Below, one piece after another: positions 10,768-21,567 of a stretch of DNA of 64,000 nucleotides. The notes beneath the pieces are model-generated. The model did not search any database and was not told the DNA's origin. It worked only from the letters and a program-made list of their open reading frames with translations. This DNA comes from Planococcus citri. Taxonomy: Eukaryota; Arthropoda; Insecta; Hemiptera; Pseudococcidae. Each line of letters starts with the position of its first letter. Within the stretch, counting starts at the first letter, position 1. The position numbers and the translations under genes are program-made. The stretch spans positions 3,224,001-3,288,000 of the forward strand of contig NC_088679.1 in assembly GCF_950023065.1 (NCBI RefSeq), written 5' to 3'.

Positions 10768-13070
10768 GGGGATCCCGCATAACGATCTATTGCATCCCCC
10801 CACTGACCAATCCTCCGGGACAACTTGTTTCTCAAAGGGGGGGGGGGTCCTAAAGAATATTTCTAGCCTTTGTCTTCAAAAAAAAAGGCGGCTGGCCCTA
10901 CTTACAAAATGGCGGTCATAATTTTTGAAAATCAAATTTAGGCCAAAAATGAGAGAATAGAATCAAAATTTTAGCAAATTGACCAAGAAAGCTGAAATTT
11001 GGAACATACCCTATTTTCGACACATCAAATCGATTGGAAACTGTTTCAAACCGTTTTGAGCAGTTCTGGAGCCTCCAGCGGTTTTTTGAAATTCGAAATT
11101 CCCACAAAATTTCATCAAATGGAATTGGAAAGCCGAAATTCATTCTGCAAACTAATCTCAATACGCTACGAAGTCGTCTGCAGGTGGATTTCAAGTCTTT
11201 TTGGAGTCTCCAGCGACTTTTTGAAAATTACTGGAGTCTCCAGTAGATTTTTGGAACTTGAAATTCCCACAACATTTTATCAAATGGAGATGGAAAGCCG
11301 AAATTCATTCTGCAAACTAATAATTTTAATACGCTACGAAGTCAACTGCAGGTGGATTTGAAGTCGTTTTGGAGCCTTCAGCGACTTTTTGAAAATTATT
11401 GGAGTCTCCAGTAGATTTTTAAAACTTGAAATTTCCCTAAAATTTCATCAAACGGAGATTGAAATGCCGAAATTTACTCTGCACTTCAATTTTAACACCT
11501 CCTGAAGACGACTTGGGGTAGGTACAATGTCATGTTGGAGTCTCCACCAACTTTTTGAAATTCCCACAATCATTTTATCAGAAATGGAATTAGCTACCTG
11601 AAATTTACTTCGTAAACTATATGTAATTTCAGTAGGTACCTACGATATGAAGTCGACTGTATGGTGTTTCAAATAATTTTGAAGCTTCCAGCTACTTTTC
11701 GGAAATTTCAATTATCCAAAAAACGCCATAACCTTTCAAAAAGTCGCATATGGAGGCTCCAAAACGACTTGAAATGCACCAGCAGTCAACTTCGTAGCGT
11801 ATTGAGATTAGTTTGCAGAATGAATTTCGGCTTTCCATTTCCAAGACTCCATTTGATAAAATGTTGTGGGAATTTCAAGTTTCAAAAATCTACTGGAGGC
11901 TCCAGTAATTTTCAAAAAGTTGCTGGAGGCTCCACAAGACATTAGTTGCAGAGTACATTTCGGCTTTCCATCTCCATTTGATAAAATTTTGGGAAATTTC
12001 AAGTTTCAAAAATCTACTGGAGGCTCCAGTAATTTTCAAAAAGTTGCTGGAGGCTCCAAAATGACTTGAAATGCACCAGCAGTCGACTTCGTTGCGTATT
12101 GAGATTAGTTTGCAGAACAAATTTCGGCTTTCCATCTCCATTTGATGATATTTTGAGAAATTTCAAGTTTCAAAAATCTACTGGCGGCTCCAGTAATTTT
12201 CAAAAAGTTTCTGGAGGCTCCACAAGACATCAATTGCAGAATAAATTTCGGCTTTCCATCTCCATTTTGATGAAATTTTGAGAAATTTCAAGTTTCAAAA
12301 TCTACTGGAGGCTCCAGTAATTTTCAAAAAGTTGCTGGAGGCTCCAAAACGACTTAAAATGAGAAATTTCAAGTTTCAAAAATCTACTGGCGGCTCCAGT
12401 AATTTTCAAAAAGTTTCTGGAGGCTCCACAAGACATTAATTGCAGAATACATTTCGGCTTTCCATCTCCATTTGATAAAATTTTGGGAAATTTCAAGTTT
12501 CAAAAACTCGCTGGAGACTCCAGAATGACTTAAAACCATCGGCAGTTGACTTCGTAGCGTATTGAAATTGGTTTGCAGAATGAATTTCGGCTTTCCAACT
12601 CCATTTGACGAAATTTTGTGGGAATTTCGAATTTCAAAAATTCACTGGAGGCTCCAGAATTGCTCAAAACGGGTTAAAACAGTTTCCAATCGATTTGGCG
12701 CTTCGAAAATGGGGTATAACCCAAATTTAAGCTGTGTAGGTCAATTTGCTAAAGTTTGAATTTTTTCCCTCATTTTTGGCCAAATTTTTATTTTCAAAAA
12801 TTCACCAAAAATCGAAAAAGGCTCTTTAGCACTTGAAATTTTGACAGGGCGGTAAATGTTTGGCAGATCTTTAATTCTACCTGTGTCGTGCAAGTCCTAT
12901 GTTGAAATGCAAAATCTGCAATTTCGGCCGACCTGCCAATCAAAATGGCCGCCATTTTGTTAGTAGGGTCACTTTTTTTGAGGACAAGGGCTAGAAACGT
13001 TCTTTAGGACTCCCTCTTCAGGAAAAAATTTGTTCCGGAAGATCGACGGAGGGTGGGAGTGCAATGTCAA
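10768..13070. mobile_element. Family A-related fold-back element (variant A3)
   Basis: The left side has ctattgcatccccccactg followed by CAATCCTCCGGGACAAC. The right side has the complement-like TTCCGGAAGATCGACGGAGGGTGGGAGTGCAAT. Both sides are sub-terminal boxes of family A. Between them lie many copies of CTGGAGGCTCCAG, TTTCAAAAATCTACTGG and TTTCGGCTTTCCATCTCCA in two orientations, with a switch near 11.7 kb. A block around 11870-12500 has been amplified three to four times. Exact termini and target duplication could not be fixed. There are no coding genes, and the small ORFs follow the repeat. Confidence 0.75.
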
Positions 13071-13251
13071 AATAGACCTTTTTTTGAGATGTACCTTATT
13101 ACTCCGAAGGTGCGATATGCGAGTGTAAATACACAAAGAGCCAAAAAAAGTGGGCAGGAGTGAGCCAACATTCTCAGTAAGATTTTCGTGACTCACAATA
13201 AATGTAACCTACACTACATGATAGGTATTCGCGCTCAATAAAAACGTATAA
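13071..13251 (-). other. Short 3' flank of AAA-ATPase gene A
   Basis: This sequence lies between the variant A3 element and the stop codon of the downstream-most AAA-ATPase gene. I see no gene and no clear polyadenylation hexamer. Confidence 0.3.
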
Positions 13252-15597
13252 CTAATGCAGTAAATTTTTATCAATTAGGTAATTTACCTCTCTTGCAAGG
13301 CCAAGTAAGTGTTTAGCTTCCATAGCCGCAAGATTCCTCCATTGAAGCGATGCTGTTTCATAGTCTATTGTTCGACGTTCTGCGAAAATTTTAATCGCTT
13401 TTTCCGCAAGACTGGTCCATTTAGTATGATATTCAAGTACTTCGGTGTGACTCAGTGTTTTGAATTTCACTTCAACGTCGTCATGTTCTCTCACATTTAT
13501 TGCTACGAGTTTATAATTTTTAAATACTCTGCATTCAGACCTGTTCTTGAATACCAAAAGATAATCTTCTGCCTGCTGCAAAACGTTGTCTATTGTTTTC
13601 TCATTGTCAGTCTTCACTCCAATTATCATGATTGAGTCATCGTTAAAGCACGCTAGATCCATTCGATATGAAAAATGTTGTTCATTATCCGAATTGTATG
13701 CGAAACCCACTTCTGAGCCCAACCCCAAAGTGATATCTCTCCCTCTCTGTATCAAAGAAAACACTTCTATCATTGTGAAGTGCGCACCTGCTTCATTTTG
13801 GTGCATAAATCCGATGTCCGAAATGAAGGTAGGTGAATTTTCTTGGAACTTCTCTATGGTATGGACAAAATTACCATAAGGCCCCTTTACTTTGAATATA
13901 TCACGGATGGATGTTTCAAGTTCATTTGGTGTCGCTAAGTCATTAAGAAACAGCCTAAAAATAATAGCAGCACTGCGAAGGGATTCGTAATATGAAGCAA
14001 CATAATCGGAGTCATAGTATGACGATTGAGTTTTAAAATAACTTCGCACTTCGGTATTTGGAATTCGGATGTTAGTATAATTTTCATTTTCTGGCTGGGT
14101 TTCGCTCAGACCGAGATATCCGGTTGCTACCAGTATGCCCAAAGCACATTGTGCCTCGTTTACTCGTAGGACACATGTACGGCATCTTTTTCGTAATATT
14201 TCTGCAAAATCGTCTAATTGTTCGGTCGTAGGATCCATGGCATTGTTTGGAATCTTGATGACATTTTCCATGGTCAGAAGTTTTACTAAATATCGGAATT
14301 GAAAGTGCTCGAAAATTAATGGGAATTGTTCTATCAACTGCCTGCCTGACTGTAGCCAGTAATCAGAAAGCTCCTTATAATTCAGAAATTCTACAATGGA
14401 TCTTGGGTTGAAAATTGGTTCGCTAAGGCTCTTACGACTGCGATACCCATCATATCTCGATACTAAATCTTCATACTTGTTGCTATCAAATCCACGCAAA
14501 GACAATAAATCTTGAACTTCTGCTGCAGTAAACCCATAGAAAGGTTGGCCGGTTTTCTCATCATTCATTGACCAGTGCTCGAAGTTGCACGTTGCTGGAA
14601 AAATATTTGTCTTTGCTAATCTGCTTATTCCAGTAATGATACATTTTGGCTTGACTTTGTTTTGTGCTTCGTGGCCAAAAGTGGAAAGCATAAAATCGTG
14701 TATGAATTTTTCGAAGGATTTGACAGCAGCACTTTTATACTCGTAATCAGCTTTTGACTGGAAATTAATTTTATTACAAATATAATCGTAATCATCTATG
14801 GTAATAAGGATCTTATGTTTTGGATAACAAAATTGGAAAGCATCACACAAGTCTTTCACAGCCATCGACCAATTAACGGTGCCTGTCTCATGACGAACTG
14901 CGTTAAATCGTTCAATATAATATTTCTCTTCTAGACCAAAGGGATTATCTACTATTTTTTGTTCCAGTTTAGCCCAAACAAACGAATAGATTGCGTAGAT
15001 TTTGGTTATTTGATCTTTGAATCTCATCATAAATTTGTCGTAATCGAGTTCTCCATTGAAGTAACATGGTATCATTAAACTCAAATGGATGACAAAATAT
15101 CTACCCAGATGTTCATCCATGATTTTTTGTTTATGCGAAATCAAAAATAAGTCATCACCCAAGTTCAAGCTGTGGATATTTCCTTTTGCATCCTCATATG
15201 CGCCCTTCTTGAAAAGTAAGTACGCGGATGTTTCGTTAAGATTAAATTCAGTTCCATTTCGAAAAAAATCCGTCCGAGCAAAGCTTCTTATCATAGCCAG
15301 GTTCACTGACTTACCCCACTTCTTGGGGTAAGTAATCAATATATTAGAAGCGGAATCGGAAGAGAATATTTGCTCTACGAGGAGGGTTTTATCTGCGAAC
15401 ACTGGCCGTTCAACAAGTGAGTAAAAGTCCTCTATATCAGTTGCAATCAGATATCCCAAATCCTTCAAGCGGGTTTTCTCCATATTTGTACGAACTACGA
15501 TTGAGGTCTGCTGTGTTTCATTTTCGTTGTTTTGAGCTGCTAGTGTCAACAGACATTGAAGCGATGTGAAAATGGAAATAATCTGCGATACCCTCAT
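13252..15597 (-). CDS. AAA-ATPase_like / PD-(D/E)XK protein A, predicted secreted (781 aa)
   Basis: The CDS is uninterrupted. I place the start at MRVSQIIS (15597), not at the upstream in-frame ATG (15714), because an acceptor (CTTTTGCAG) lies 7 nt before it and paralogue B starts at the same place. Residues 1-21 form a signal peptide ending LLTLAAQ. Residues about 45-400 match the 'predicted AAA-ATPase' family (PF09820 type): FADKT at 67-71; TYPKKWGKS at 89-97, where the family normally has RPRRFGKS; ILITIDDYD at 263-271 (Walker B; usually DEYD); ITGISRL at 321-327; YDGYR at 382-386; IFNP at 395-398. Residues about 560-720 correspond to the DUF1703 PD-(D/E)XK domain, with D647 and IIGVK at 658-662 where the family has an acidic residue (IEfK). 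This family is mainly bacterial and is reported as horizontally transferred in mealybugs. Substrate and role are unknown. The C-terminal 57 residues have no counterpart in B. Confidence 0.85.
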   Translation of the reverse strand: MRVSQIISIFTSLQCLLTLAAQNNENETQQTSIVVRTNMEKTRLKDLGYLIATDIEDFYSLVERPVFADKTLLVEQIFSSDSASNILITYPKKWGKSVNLAMIRSFARTDFFRNGTEFNLNETSAYLLFKKGAYEDAKGNIHSLNLGDDLFLISHKQKIMDEHLGRYFVIHLSLMIPCYFNGELDYDKFMMRFKDQITKIYAIYSFVWAKLEQKIVDNPFGLEEKYYIERFNAVRHETGTVNWSMAVKDLCDAFQFCYPKHKILITIDDYDYICNKINFQSKADYEYKSAAVKSFEKFIHDFMLSTFGHEAQNKVKPKCIITGISRLAKTNIFPATCNFEHWSMNDEKTGQPFYGFTAAEVQDLLSLRGFDSNKYEDLVSRYDGYRSRKSLSEPIFNPRSIVEFLNYKELSDYWLQSGRQLIEQFPLIFEHFQFRYLVKLLTMENVIKIPNNAMDPTTEQLDDFAEILRKRCRTCVLRVNEAQCALGILVATGYLGLSETQPENENYTNIRIPNTEVRSYFKTQSSYYDSDYVASYYESLRSAAIIFRLFLNDLATPNELETSIRDIFKVKGPYGNFVHTIEKFQENSPTFISDIGFMHQNEAGAHFTMIEVFSLIQRGRDITLGLGSEVGFAYNSDNEQHFSYRMDLACFNDDSIMIIGVKTDNEKTIDNVLQQAEDYLLVFKNRSECRVFKNYKLVAINVREHDDVEVKFKTLSHTEVLEYHTKWTSLAEKAIKIFAERRTIDYETASLQWRNLAAMEAKHLLGLAREVNYLIDKNLLH

Positions 15598-15604
15598 TAT
15601 GTGT

Positions 15605-18210
15605 CTGCAAAAGAGAAATAATTGATACCAATGAACTATATAGGTACCTGAGTTATTAATTTCTAAATACTTGTAGATAGCTGTGGAAATTGGTATTTTG
15701 AAATTGAAAAACAAACAGCGTTTTTTCCCAAAAATGGCCCTACTTTGGAGGGCGGGTCATTCCATGTCAATTTTCAATTCAACCAAAAAAAATGCGATTT
15801 TGAAAGTCATGTCTTTTGATTTTGATCAATTTTTTTTACAATATCTACCCACCCAATAAGTAAGAAACCCACAATCAGTTTTCACAGTTCGAAAGGGCAT
15901 TGAATTTAGAGCTTTTTAAGCATTTTTAAATTTTCGAATTCTGAAAATTGAACTTTCAAATCGAAAATTCAAATTTCAAAATGGCGCTGTAAATAATGGG
16001 AGCTACCATTTAAAATTCTGAAAAAATGTCCGTAGATGTACCTTTTGACGCTTTTTCGAAATATTCACGTTTCGAGATAGGATCTTTTAATGGCGGGGGA
16101 GCACCCCCACCACCAATTTTGGGCAAAACTTTCGAAAAACACCGAATTCGAAAGACATGACGATATGACTCAAAAACGTTGGTCGAATTGACATGGAATG
16201 ACCCCGGGGTGAAGTGCTGGGGGCCGTGGATGAGTCCAATCAAAAATATGACGTCATATTCGTATTCAGCGTCACCAAAAACGTATTATTTGATATGTCA
16301 CACAAAAAACGCCCTATTTTGAACTTTCACCCCCTCTGGGGAGGTGCTGGTGGTCGTGGATGGGGTCCAATCGAAAATCTAATGTCATATTCGTGTTCAG
16401 CGTTACCAAAAACATACAATTCGATATGTCATGTCACATGCCCCAGATTTTTTTTCGAAAGTTTTGCCCAAAATTGGGGGTGGAGGTTTTCTCCTTCCAT
16501 TGAAAGATCCCATCTCGAAACTCAAATATTTCGATTTTTTTGGAGTCATTTCAACTCAAATTTTCCAACATACTTCAATTTCAGCGAAATCGAAGACTAT
16601 AAATTTTTTCCACTCAACCCCACCCCTGATGATACCTACCCAGTTACCTATGTTGAATTTCTTTTCTTGAAACTTAATGTTTTGCACTCCCTTCCCTCAT
16701 TGAGGGCTTATTTCGTGGTTATAGTGGTAAATGTATATGCTAAAATCGACTTCAGCGGCCCGAAAACCCCCTATTTCGATACCTGCTCTTCGAATTTTTC
16801 AAAATTTAATGTTTTGCACCCCTCCCGCCACAGTTATGAGAGCTCATTTCGTGGTCAGGGGTAAAATAAATGCTAAAATCGACTTCACCAACCCGAAAAA
16901 CTCCCAATTTCGATACCCACGTTAAATTCTTCGAAATTTTGAATTTTACGCTCCTGCCCGCTCCTTTAGGGATCATCATTTCTAGCTTCTTTGAGAGCTA
17001 ATTTCGAGGTTAAGAGGAATGCGAATGCTAAAATAGACTTTAGCGACCCAAACCCCCCCCCCATTTCGATACCCATCTCGGCTTTTTCGAAATTTCATGT
17101 TTTGCATCACCTCCTCCCCTCTTTAAGGGTGCATTTCGAGGTTGTGGGTGAAATAAATGCCAAAATCAAAAAAAAAAGAAACCGTAAGTATGTATATGGA
17201 ATTTTAGGGATTTGCTTTTAAAACTCGATTTTTGGCCACTACCCTTCTTCATTTCGGACCACTTGTGGGCCGTAGTCAAAAATTGAAAAAACTTAAGGGT
17301 GGACGGACAAGTAAAAACAGCATTTTTTTTGCTGAAAAAATCAATTTTGATGGCTGAGGTGTCCTTTTTGCATAATTCGATACCTCTGAACACGAATATC
17401 AAGTCAAAATTGAAATTGCATTTCTCATACTCCCTCTCATCAGCAGAACCCCCCTCAAAGGGTACCTACCCGAGGATTAAGAAAATTTTGAATATAATCT
17501 AAATGGTATCTTTGGGAGCTAGACCAAAAAAAAAAACATTTTTAGGCTCAAACATTTTTTGTCTCCATCTCCCCCTCCATATACATTTAAGAAAATCGCG
17601 ATTTCTACGTTTAAAAATCCTATTCTTGGACCACTTGACCAAAAATGTCGAAATTTTGGTTGGTGTATAGGGAATATGGAGACTAATTCGTGGGAGTTTT
17701 TTTCAGATATTTTACACTGCATTCTAGAAAAAAAGCTCGACAAAAGAAAACTTTGAATTGTCACAGCTCAGCACCTAAAAGGGCTTCAGGTAAAAATTTT
17801 TCACTAAAAACTGTCTTTTAGACCATATTATTTTCAGTGATTTTTTCAGATTCTTTTGATAGGTGAACCCTGGTCAAAAATTTAAAAATCAGAGAGAAGA
17901 CCAGTAGGTAAATTAGAATTTATTGGAAAAAAACAATTTTTATGAACGAAGAATTTTTTCTGAAAACAATTCATTTAGAGGGGTAAATATGAAGGGAGGT
18001 GGTTGGAAATTTTTGTGGGGATACCTCTAATAGATGTCTACAACATACATGCTAAAAAAACTTGAAAAATCGGTTCACATGGGACTGAGAAAATAATTTT
18101 CATTGTAATTTCCAAAAATGGTGGGTGCTCAAAAACGGAGGAGGGGGGGGGAGGTTGGAATCATCATCTGTAATAATAGTACATTAAAATTCAATTTTAT
18201 TAAGGCTTAC
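15605..18210 (-). other. Inferred 5' leader intron of gene A
   Basis: The acceptor TTGCAG ends at 15605 on the - strand. A strong donor (CACTGAG|GTAAGC) has its exon end at 18211. The same pair exists 3.5 kb apart in front of gene B. The intron is almost entirely repeat: a family C palindromic block (about 15720-17760) followed by AT-rich sequence shared with the region upstream of B. The ORFs in it, including one of 216 codons at 16214-16864, read the repeat in several frames and are not genes. Splicing is inferred from sequence only. Confidence 0.55.
15720..17760. repeat. Family C palindromic repeat in the leader intron of gene A
   Basis: It contains the family C signature units GGGGAGGTGCTG, CGTGGATGGGGTCCAATC, TGACGTCATATTCGTATTCAGCG and CCCAAAATTGGGGGTGG in both orientations, with TTCAAATTTCAAAATGGCGC in the outer arm. 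Compared with the gene B copy, the left arm jumps from 'gaaaaacaccgaattcg' directly into 'aaagacatgac', which suggests an internal deletion. From about 16600 to 17160 there is a tandem set of 'cactcc..ttgaggg..catttcg..gtaaatgc..aaaatcgacttcag' units of about 115-130 bp. Confidence 0.75.
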
Positions 18211-18440
18211 CTCAGTGTTACAAGCGTCTTCGGTGAAACATACAAAATTCGAAATGTTTAATATTTAAATTTTTCAGTAAAAGAAGTTGAGATAATTATG
18301 ATTGAAAGTGATCAGAGGCACATTTTTAATTAAAATATCAAATTAAGCGTTCGTTCTATTTGATTTCATATGATTGAAGAATTATACCGCTTCATTTGCC
18401 ATTTAACCATAAGCGTAACAAATGAAAATTTCTCATTAGT
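18211..18440 (-). promoter_or_regulatory. Candidate 5' leader exon and promoter region of gene A
   Basis: This stretch is conserved at 25084-25310 in front of gene B, while flanking sequence diverges. It ends at a consensus donor after CTTGTAACACTGAG. The conservation stops abruptly near 18437, where an 'agtccggcatat' family A-like end with the sub-terminal box begins. AT-rich ATTTAAATATTAAAC about 60 nt before the donor could serve as a TATA-like element. The promoter function is an inference. Confidence 0.4.
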
Positions 18441-18984
18441 CCGGCATATATGCTATAGGTGAAGGATTGCACCCCTCCCCAACCGATCCTCGAGGACATC
18501 GGGGACATCGTTTTTCTTGAAGAGGTCTTCTTAGCTGAGAACATTTTAAGCCGTTGTTCCCGAAAATCATGCTGGCTTTACTCGCAATAAATCAAGCATT
18601 TCATTATTTTTCTTGTTGAAAAATTTGGGCTCCAAAAGCTTCATTTTGATTACTTATAGCGAAAGCGGGTTTCAAAACGCTAAAAAAATCGAAAAAAAAG
18701 TAGGACTTATGGCAAGATTGCAATTATTTACGCAAGAATACCACACCCCAATTTTTCAGGCTTTTGAAAATTCTAGATTTTCTGTTTTAGAAAAATTAGG
18801 AAAAAATTATTTTTGGAAAAATTCTCATCAAAGAAGGCAAATGATAAAAATGTTTCATTTATTATAAACACATGGAAAACGGAATTATCAAAAATTAACG
18901 CATTATACCTACTTAACTTATAAGTAATTATAAGTAATGGTAAGGTATATAAGTTATATGTTGATATTAGTTTAGATATATGTA
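18437..18984. other. Intergenic sequence between duplication units, with a family A-like end
   Basis: It begins with agtccggcatatatgctat, then the sub-terminal box GATTGCACCCCTCC with CGATCCTCGAGGACA; this resembles a solo or truncated family A terminus. A similar end sits at about 25318. The rest is AT-rich, and the small ORFs there lack support. Confidence 0.45.
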
Positions 18985-19108
18985 CACGGTGCCCAGAAAT
19001 ATCGAGTGCCCCTAAGAAAGTTTTTCCGTTATTATCATTCACTGTGACCAATCAGAGTATTTTAGAAAAAAACTTTTTTAGGCGTACTCGATATTTCTGG
19101 GCACCCTG
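18985..19108. mobile_element. Short Tc1/mariner-like MITE (about 124 bp)
   Basis: The terminal inverted repeats start with CACGGTGCCCAGAAATATCG and end with its complement, CGATATTTCTGGGCACCCTG. They are followed inward by GAGTGCCCCTAAGAAAG and its counterpart CTTTTTTAGGCGTACT. TA dinucleotides flank both ends (18983-18984 and 19109-19110), as expected for Tc1/mariner-type insertion. It has no coding capacity. Confidence 0.85.
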
Positions 19109-19110
19109 TA

Positions 19111-19364
19111 CCTAGACCCACCTATTGTAACAATATGTACCCACTAATGAAACATTTTTTTTTTTTGTTAAATTCTGATAAATTGTAGGGTGTCTGGCTG
19201 AATGTATGTCCGGACAAGATGAATATTGAACGCAAACATAATCAAATATATCTAGGTATTTAATAACAAAAAATTCGACTGCCGTACTTGCAAAATCGAA
19301 GGAACGAACTGAGAATAACCTTATGTAGTATACCTACCTATGATTTTCCTCAAGACTGGCCCAT
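19111..19364. other. Short AT-rich spacer downstream of gene B
   Basis: Homology between the two duplication units stops near 19352, just after the gene B stop on the - strand. I see no gene here. Confidence 0.35.
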
Positions 19365-21560
19365 TTACATAGTATGATATTCAAGTACTTCGGTGTGACT
19401 CAATGTTTTGAATTTCACTTCAACGTCGTCACGTTCTCTTACATTTATTGCTACGAGTTTATAATTTTTAAATACTCTGCATTCAGACCTGTTCTTGAAT
19501 ACCAAAAGATAATCTTCTGCCTGCTGCAAAACGTTGTCTATTGTTTTCTCATTGTCAGTCTTCACTCCAATTATCATGATTGAGTCATCGTTAAAGCACG
19601 CTAGATCCATTCGATATGAAAAATGTTGTTCATTATCCGAATTGTATGCGAAACCCACTTCTGAGCCCAACCCCAAAGTGATATCTCTCCCTCTCTGTAT
19701 CAAAGAAAACACTTCTATCATTGTGAAGTGCGCACCTGCTTCATTTTGGTGCATAAATCCGATGTCCGAAATGAAGGTAGGTGAATTTTCTTGGAACTTC
19801 TCTATGGTATGGACAAAATTACCATAAGGCCCCTTTACTTTGAATATATCACGGATGGATGTTTCAAGTTCATTTGGTGTCGCTAAGTCATTAAGAAACA
19901 GCCTAAAAATAATAGCAGCACTGCGAAGGGATTCGTAATATGAAGCAACATAATCGGAGTCATAGTATGACGATTGAGTTTTAAAATAACTTCGCACTTC
20001 GGTATTTGGAATTCGGATGTTAGTATAATTTTCATTTTCTGGCTGGGTTTCGCTCAGACCGAGATATCCGGTTGCTACCAGTATGCCCAAAGCACATTGT
20101 GCCTCGTTTACTCGTAGGACACATGTACGGCATCTTTTTCGTAACATTTCTGCAAAATCGTCTAATTGTTCGGTCGTAGGATCCATGGCATTGTTTGGAA
20201 TCTTGATGACATTTTCCATGGTTAGAAGTTTTATTAAATATCTGAATTGAAAGTGTTCGAAAATAAAGGGGAATTGATCTGCCAGCTTACTGCCTGTCCG
20301 TAGCCAATAATCAGAAAGTTTCTTATAATTCAGAAACTGTACGATGGTTATTGGGTTGAAAATTGGTTCGCTAAGGCTCTTACGACTGCGATACCCATCA
20401 TATCTCGATACTAAATCTTCATACTTGTTGCTATCAAATCCACGCAAAGACAATAAATCTTGAACTTCTGCTGCAGTAAACCCATAGAAGGGTTGGCCGG
20501 TTTTCTCATTATACATTGACCAGTGCTCAAAGTCGGATATTCCTGTAAAAATATTTGTCTTTGCTAGTCTGCTTATTCCAGTAATAATACATTTTGGCTT
20601 GACTTTCTTTTGCGCTTCGTGATCAGCTGTATCTGCATCAAATCTCGAAGTGGAATAAAGTAAAAAACGAGAAATGAAATTTTTGATGGATTCGGCATCA
20701 GCACTTTTATAATCAGCTTTTGACTGGAAATTAATTTCATTAAAAGCGTAATCGTACTCGTCTATGGTAATAAGGATCTTATGTTCTGGATAACAAAGTT
20801 GAAAAGCATTACACAAATATTTCACAGTCTTCGACCATTCAACGTCGCCTACCCCATGAAGAACTGCCTCGAATCTTTCAATATATTTCAGTTCTATGCC
20901 AGAGGGATGATCTATTTGTTTCAGTTTAATCCAAACAAACGAATAGATTCCGTAGATTTCGATTATTTGATCTTTAAATCGCTTCATAAAGTCATCGTAA
21001 TTGATTTTTCCAGATTTGCCGAAACATGGTATCAATAAACTCAAATGAATGACAAAATATCTACCCAGATGTTCATTTATGATATCTTGTTTTTGTGAAA
21101 TCAAAAATAAACTATCAGTCAAGTTCATGCTGTAGATTTTTTCTTTTTTTGCGTCCCAAAATTGGCCTTTCTTGAAAAGTAAGTATGCGGATGTTTTCTC
21201 ACGATCAAATTCAGTTCCATCTCGATGAAAATCCATCCGAGCAAAGCTTCTTATCATATCCAGGTTCACTGACTTACCCCATCTCCTGGGGTAAGTAATC
21301 AATATGTTAGACGATGCACTGGAAGCGAATATTTTCTCTATGAGGAGGGTTTTATCTACGAATACCAGCCCTTTCACAAGTGAGTAGAACCGCTGTATAC
21401 CAGCTTGAATCAGATTTTCGGAATCCTTCAATTGGGTTTCCTCTATATTTGTATGAAGAACAACTGATGTCTGCTGTTCTTCGTTTCCGTTGTTTTGAGC
21501 TGCTAGTGTCAACAGACATTGAAGCGATGTGAATATGGCAAGAATCTGCGATACCCTCAT
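19365..21560 (-). CDS. AAA-ATPase_like / PD-(D/E)XK protein B, predicted secreted, C-terminally truncated (731 aa)
   Basis: This is a paralogue of gene A in the same orientation, starting at MRVSQILA. The same acceptor (TTTGCAG) lies 7 nt before the ATG. Residues 1-21 form a signal peptide. The motifs are FVDKT at 67-71, TYPRRWGKS at 89-97 (P-loop region, closer to the family consensus than A), ILITIDEYD (Walker B with the usual DE pair), ITGISRL, YDGYR, IFNP, and a DUF1703-like region with D and IIGVK lacking the expected acidic residue. From LLTMENVIK to LEYHT the protein differs from A by only two residues, while the N-terminal half has diverged strongly. A 4-bp insertion after the LEYHT codons changes frame and gives an immediate stop, removing the last 57 residues found in A. 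It may be functional or a young pseudogene. Confidence 0.83.
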   Translation of the reverse strand: MRVSQILAIFTSLQCLLTLAAQNNGNEEQQTSVVLHTNIEETQLKDSENLIQAGIQRFYSLVKGLVFVDKTLLIEKIFASSASSNILITYPRRWGKSVNLDMIRSFARMDFHRDGTEFDREKTSAYLLFKKGQFWDAKKEKIYSMNLTDSLFLISQKQDIINEHLGRYFVIHLSLLIPCFGKSGKINYDDFMKRFKDQIIEIYGIYSFVWIKLKQIDHPSGIELKYIERFEAVLHGVGDVEWSKTVKYLCNAFQLCYPEHKILITIDEYDYAFNEINFQSKADYKSADAESIKNFISRFLLYSTSRFDADTADHEAQKKVKPKCIITGISRLAKTNIFTGISDFEHWSMYNEKTGQPFYGFTAAEVQDLLSLRGFDSNKYEDLVSRYDGYRSRKSLSEPIFNPITIVQFLNYKKLSDYWLRTGSKLADQFPFIFEHFQFRYLIKLLTMENVIKIPNNAMDPTTEQLDDFAEMLRKRCRTCVLRVNEAQCALGILVATGYLGLSETQPENENYTNIRIPNTEVRSYFKTQSSYYDSDYVASYYESLRSAAIIFRLFLNDLATPNELETSIRDIFKVKGPYGNFVHTIEKFQENSPTFISDIGFMHQNEAGAHFTMIEVFSLIQRGRDITLGLGSEVGFAYNSDNEQHFSYRMDLACFNDDSIMIIGVKTDNEKTIDNVLQQAEDYLLVFKNRSECRVFKNYKLVAINVRERDDVEVKFKTLSHTEVLEYHTM

Positions 21561-21567
21561 TATGTGT

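Noticed and set aside
15598..15714. Longer N-terminus for AAA-ATPase A (start at MFFNFK)
   Set aside because: An acceptor lies just before the second Met, paralogue B starts at that Met, and the extension would bury the signal peptide.
16214..16864. 216-codon ORF on the + strand
   Set aside because: Same reason: family C sequence, lying antisense in the leader intron of gene A.
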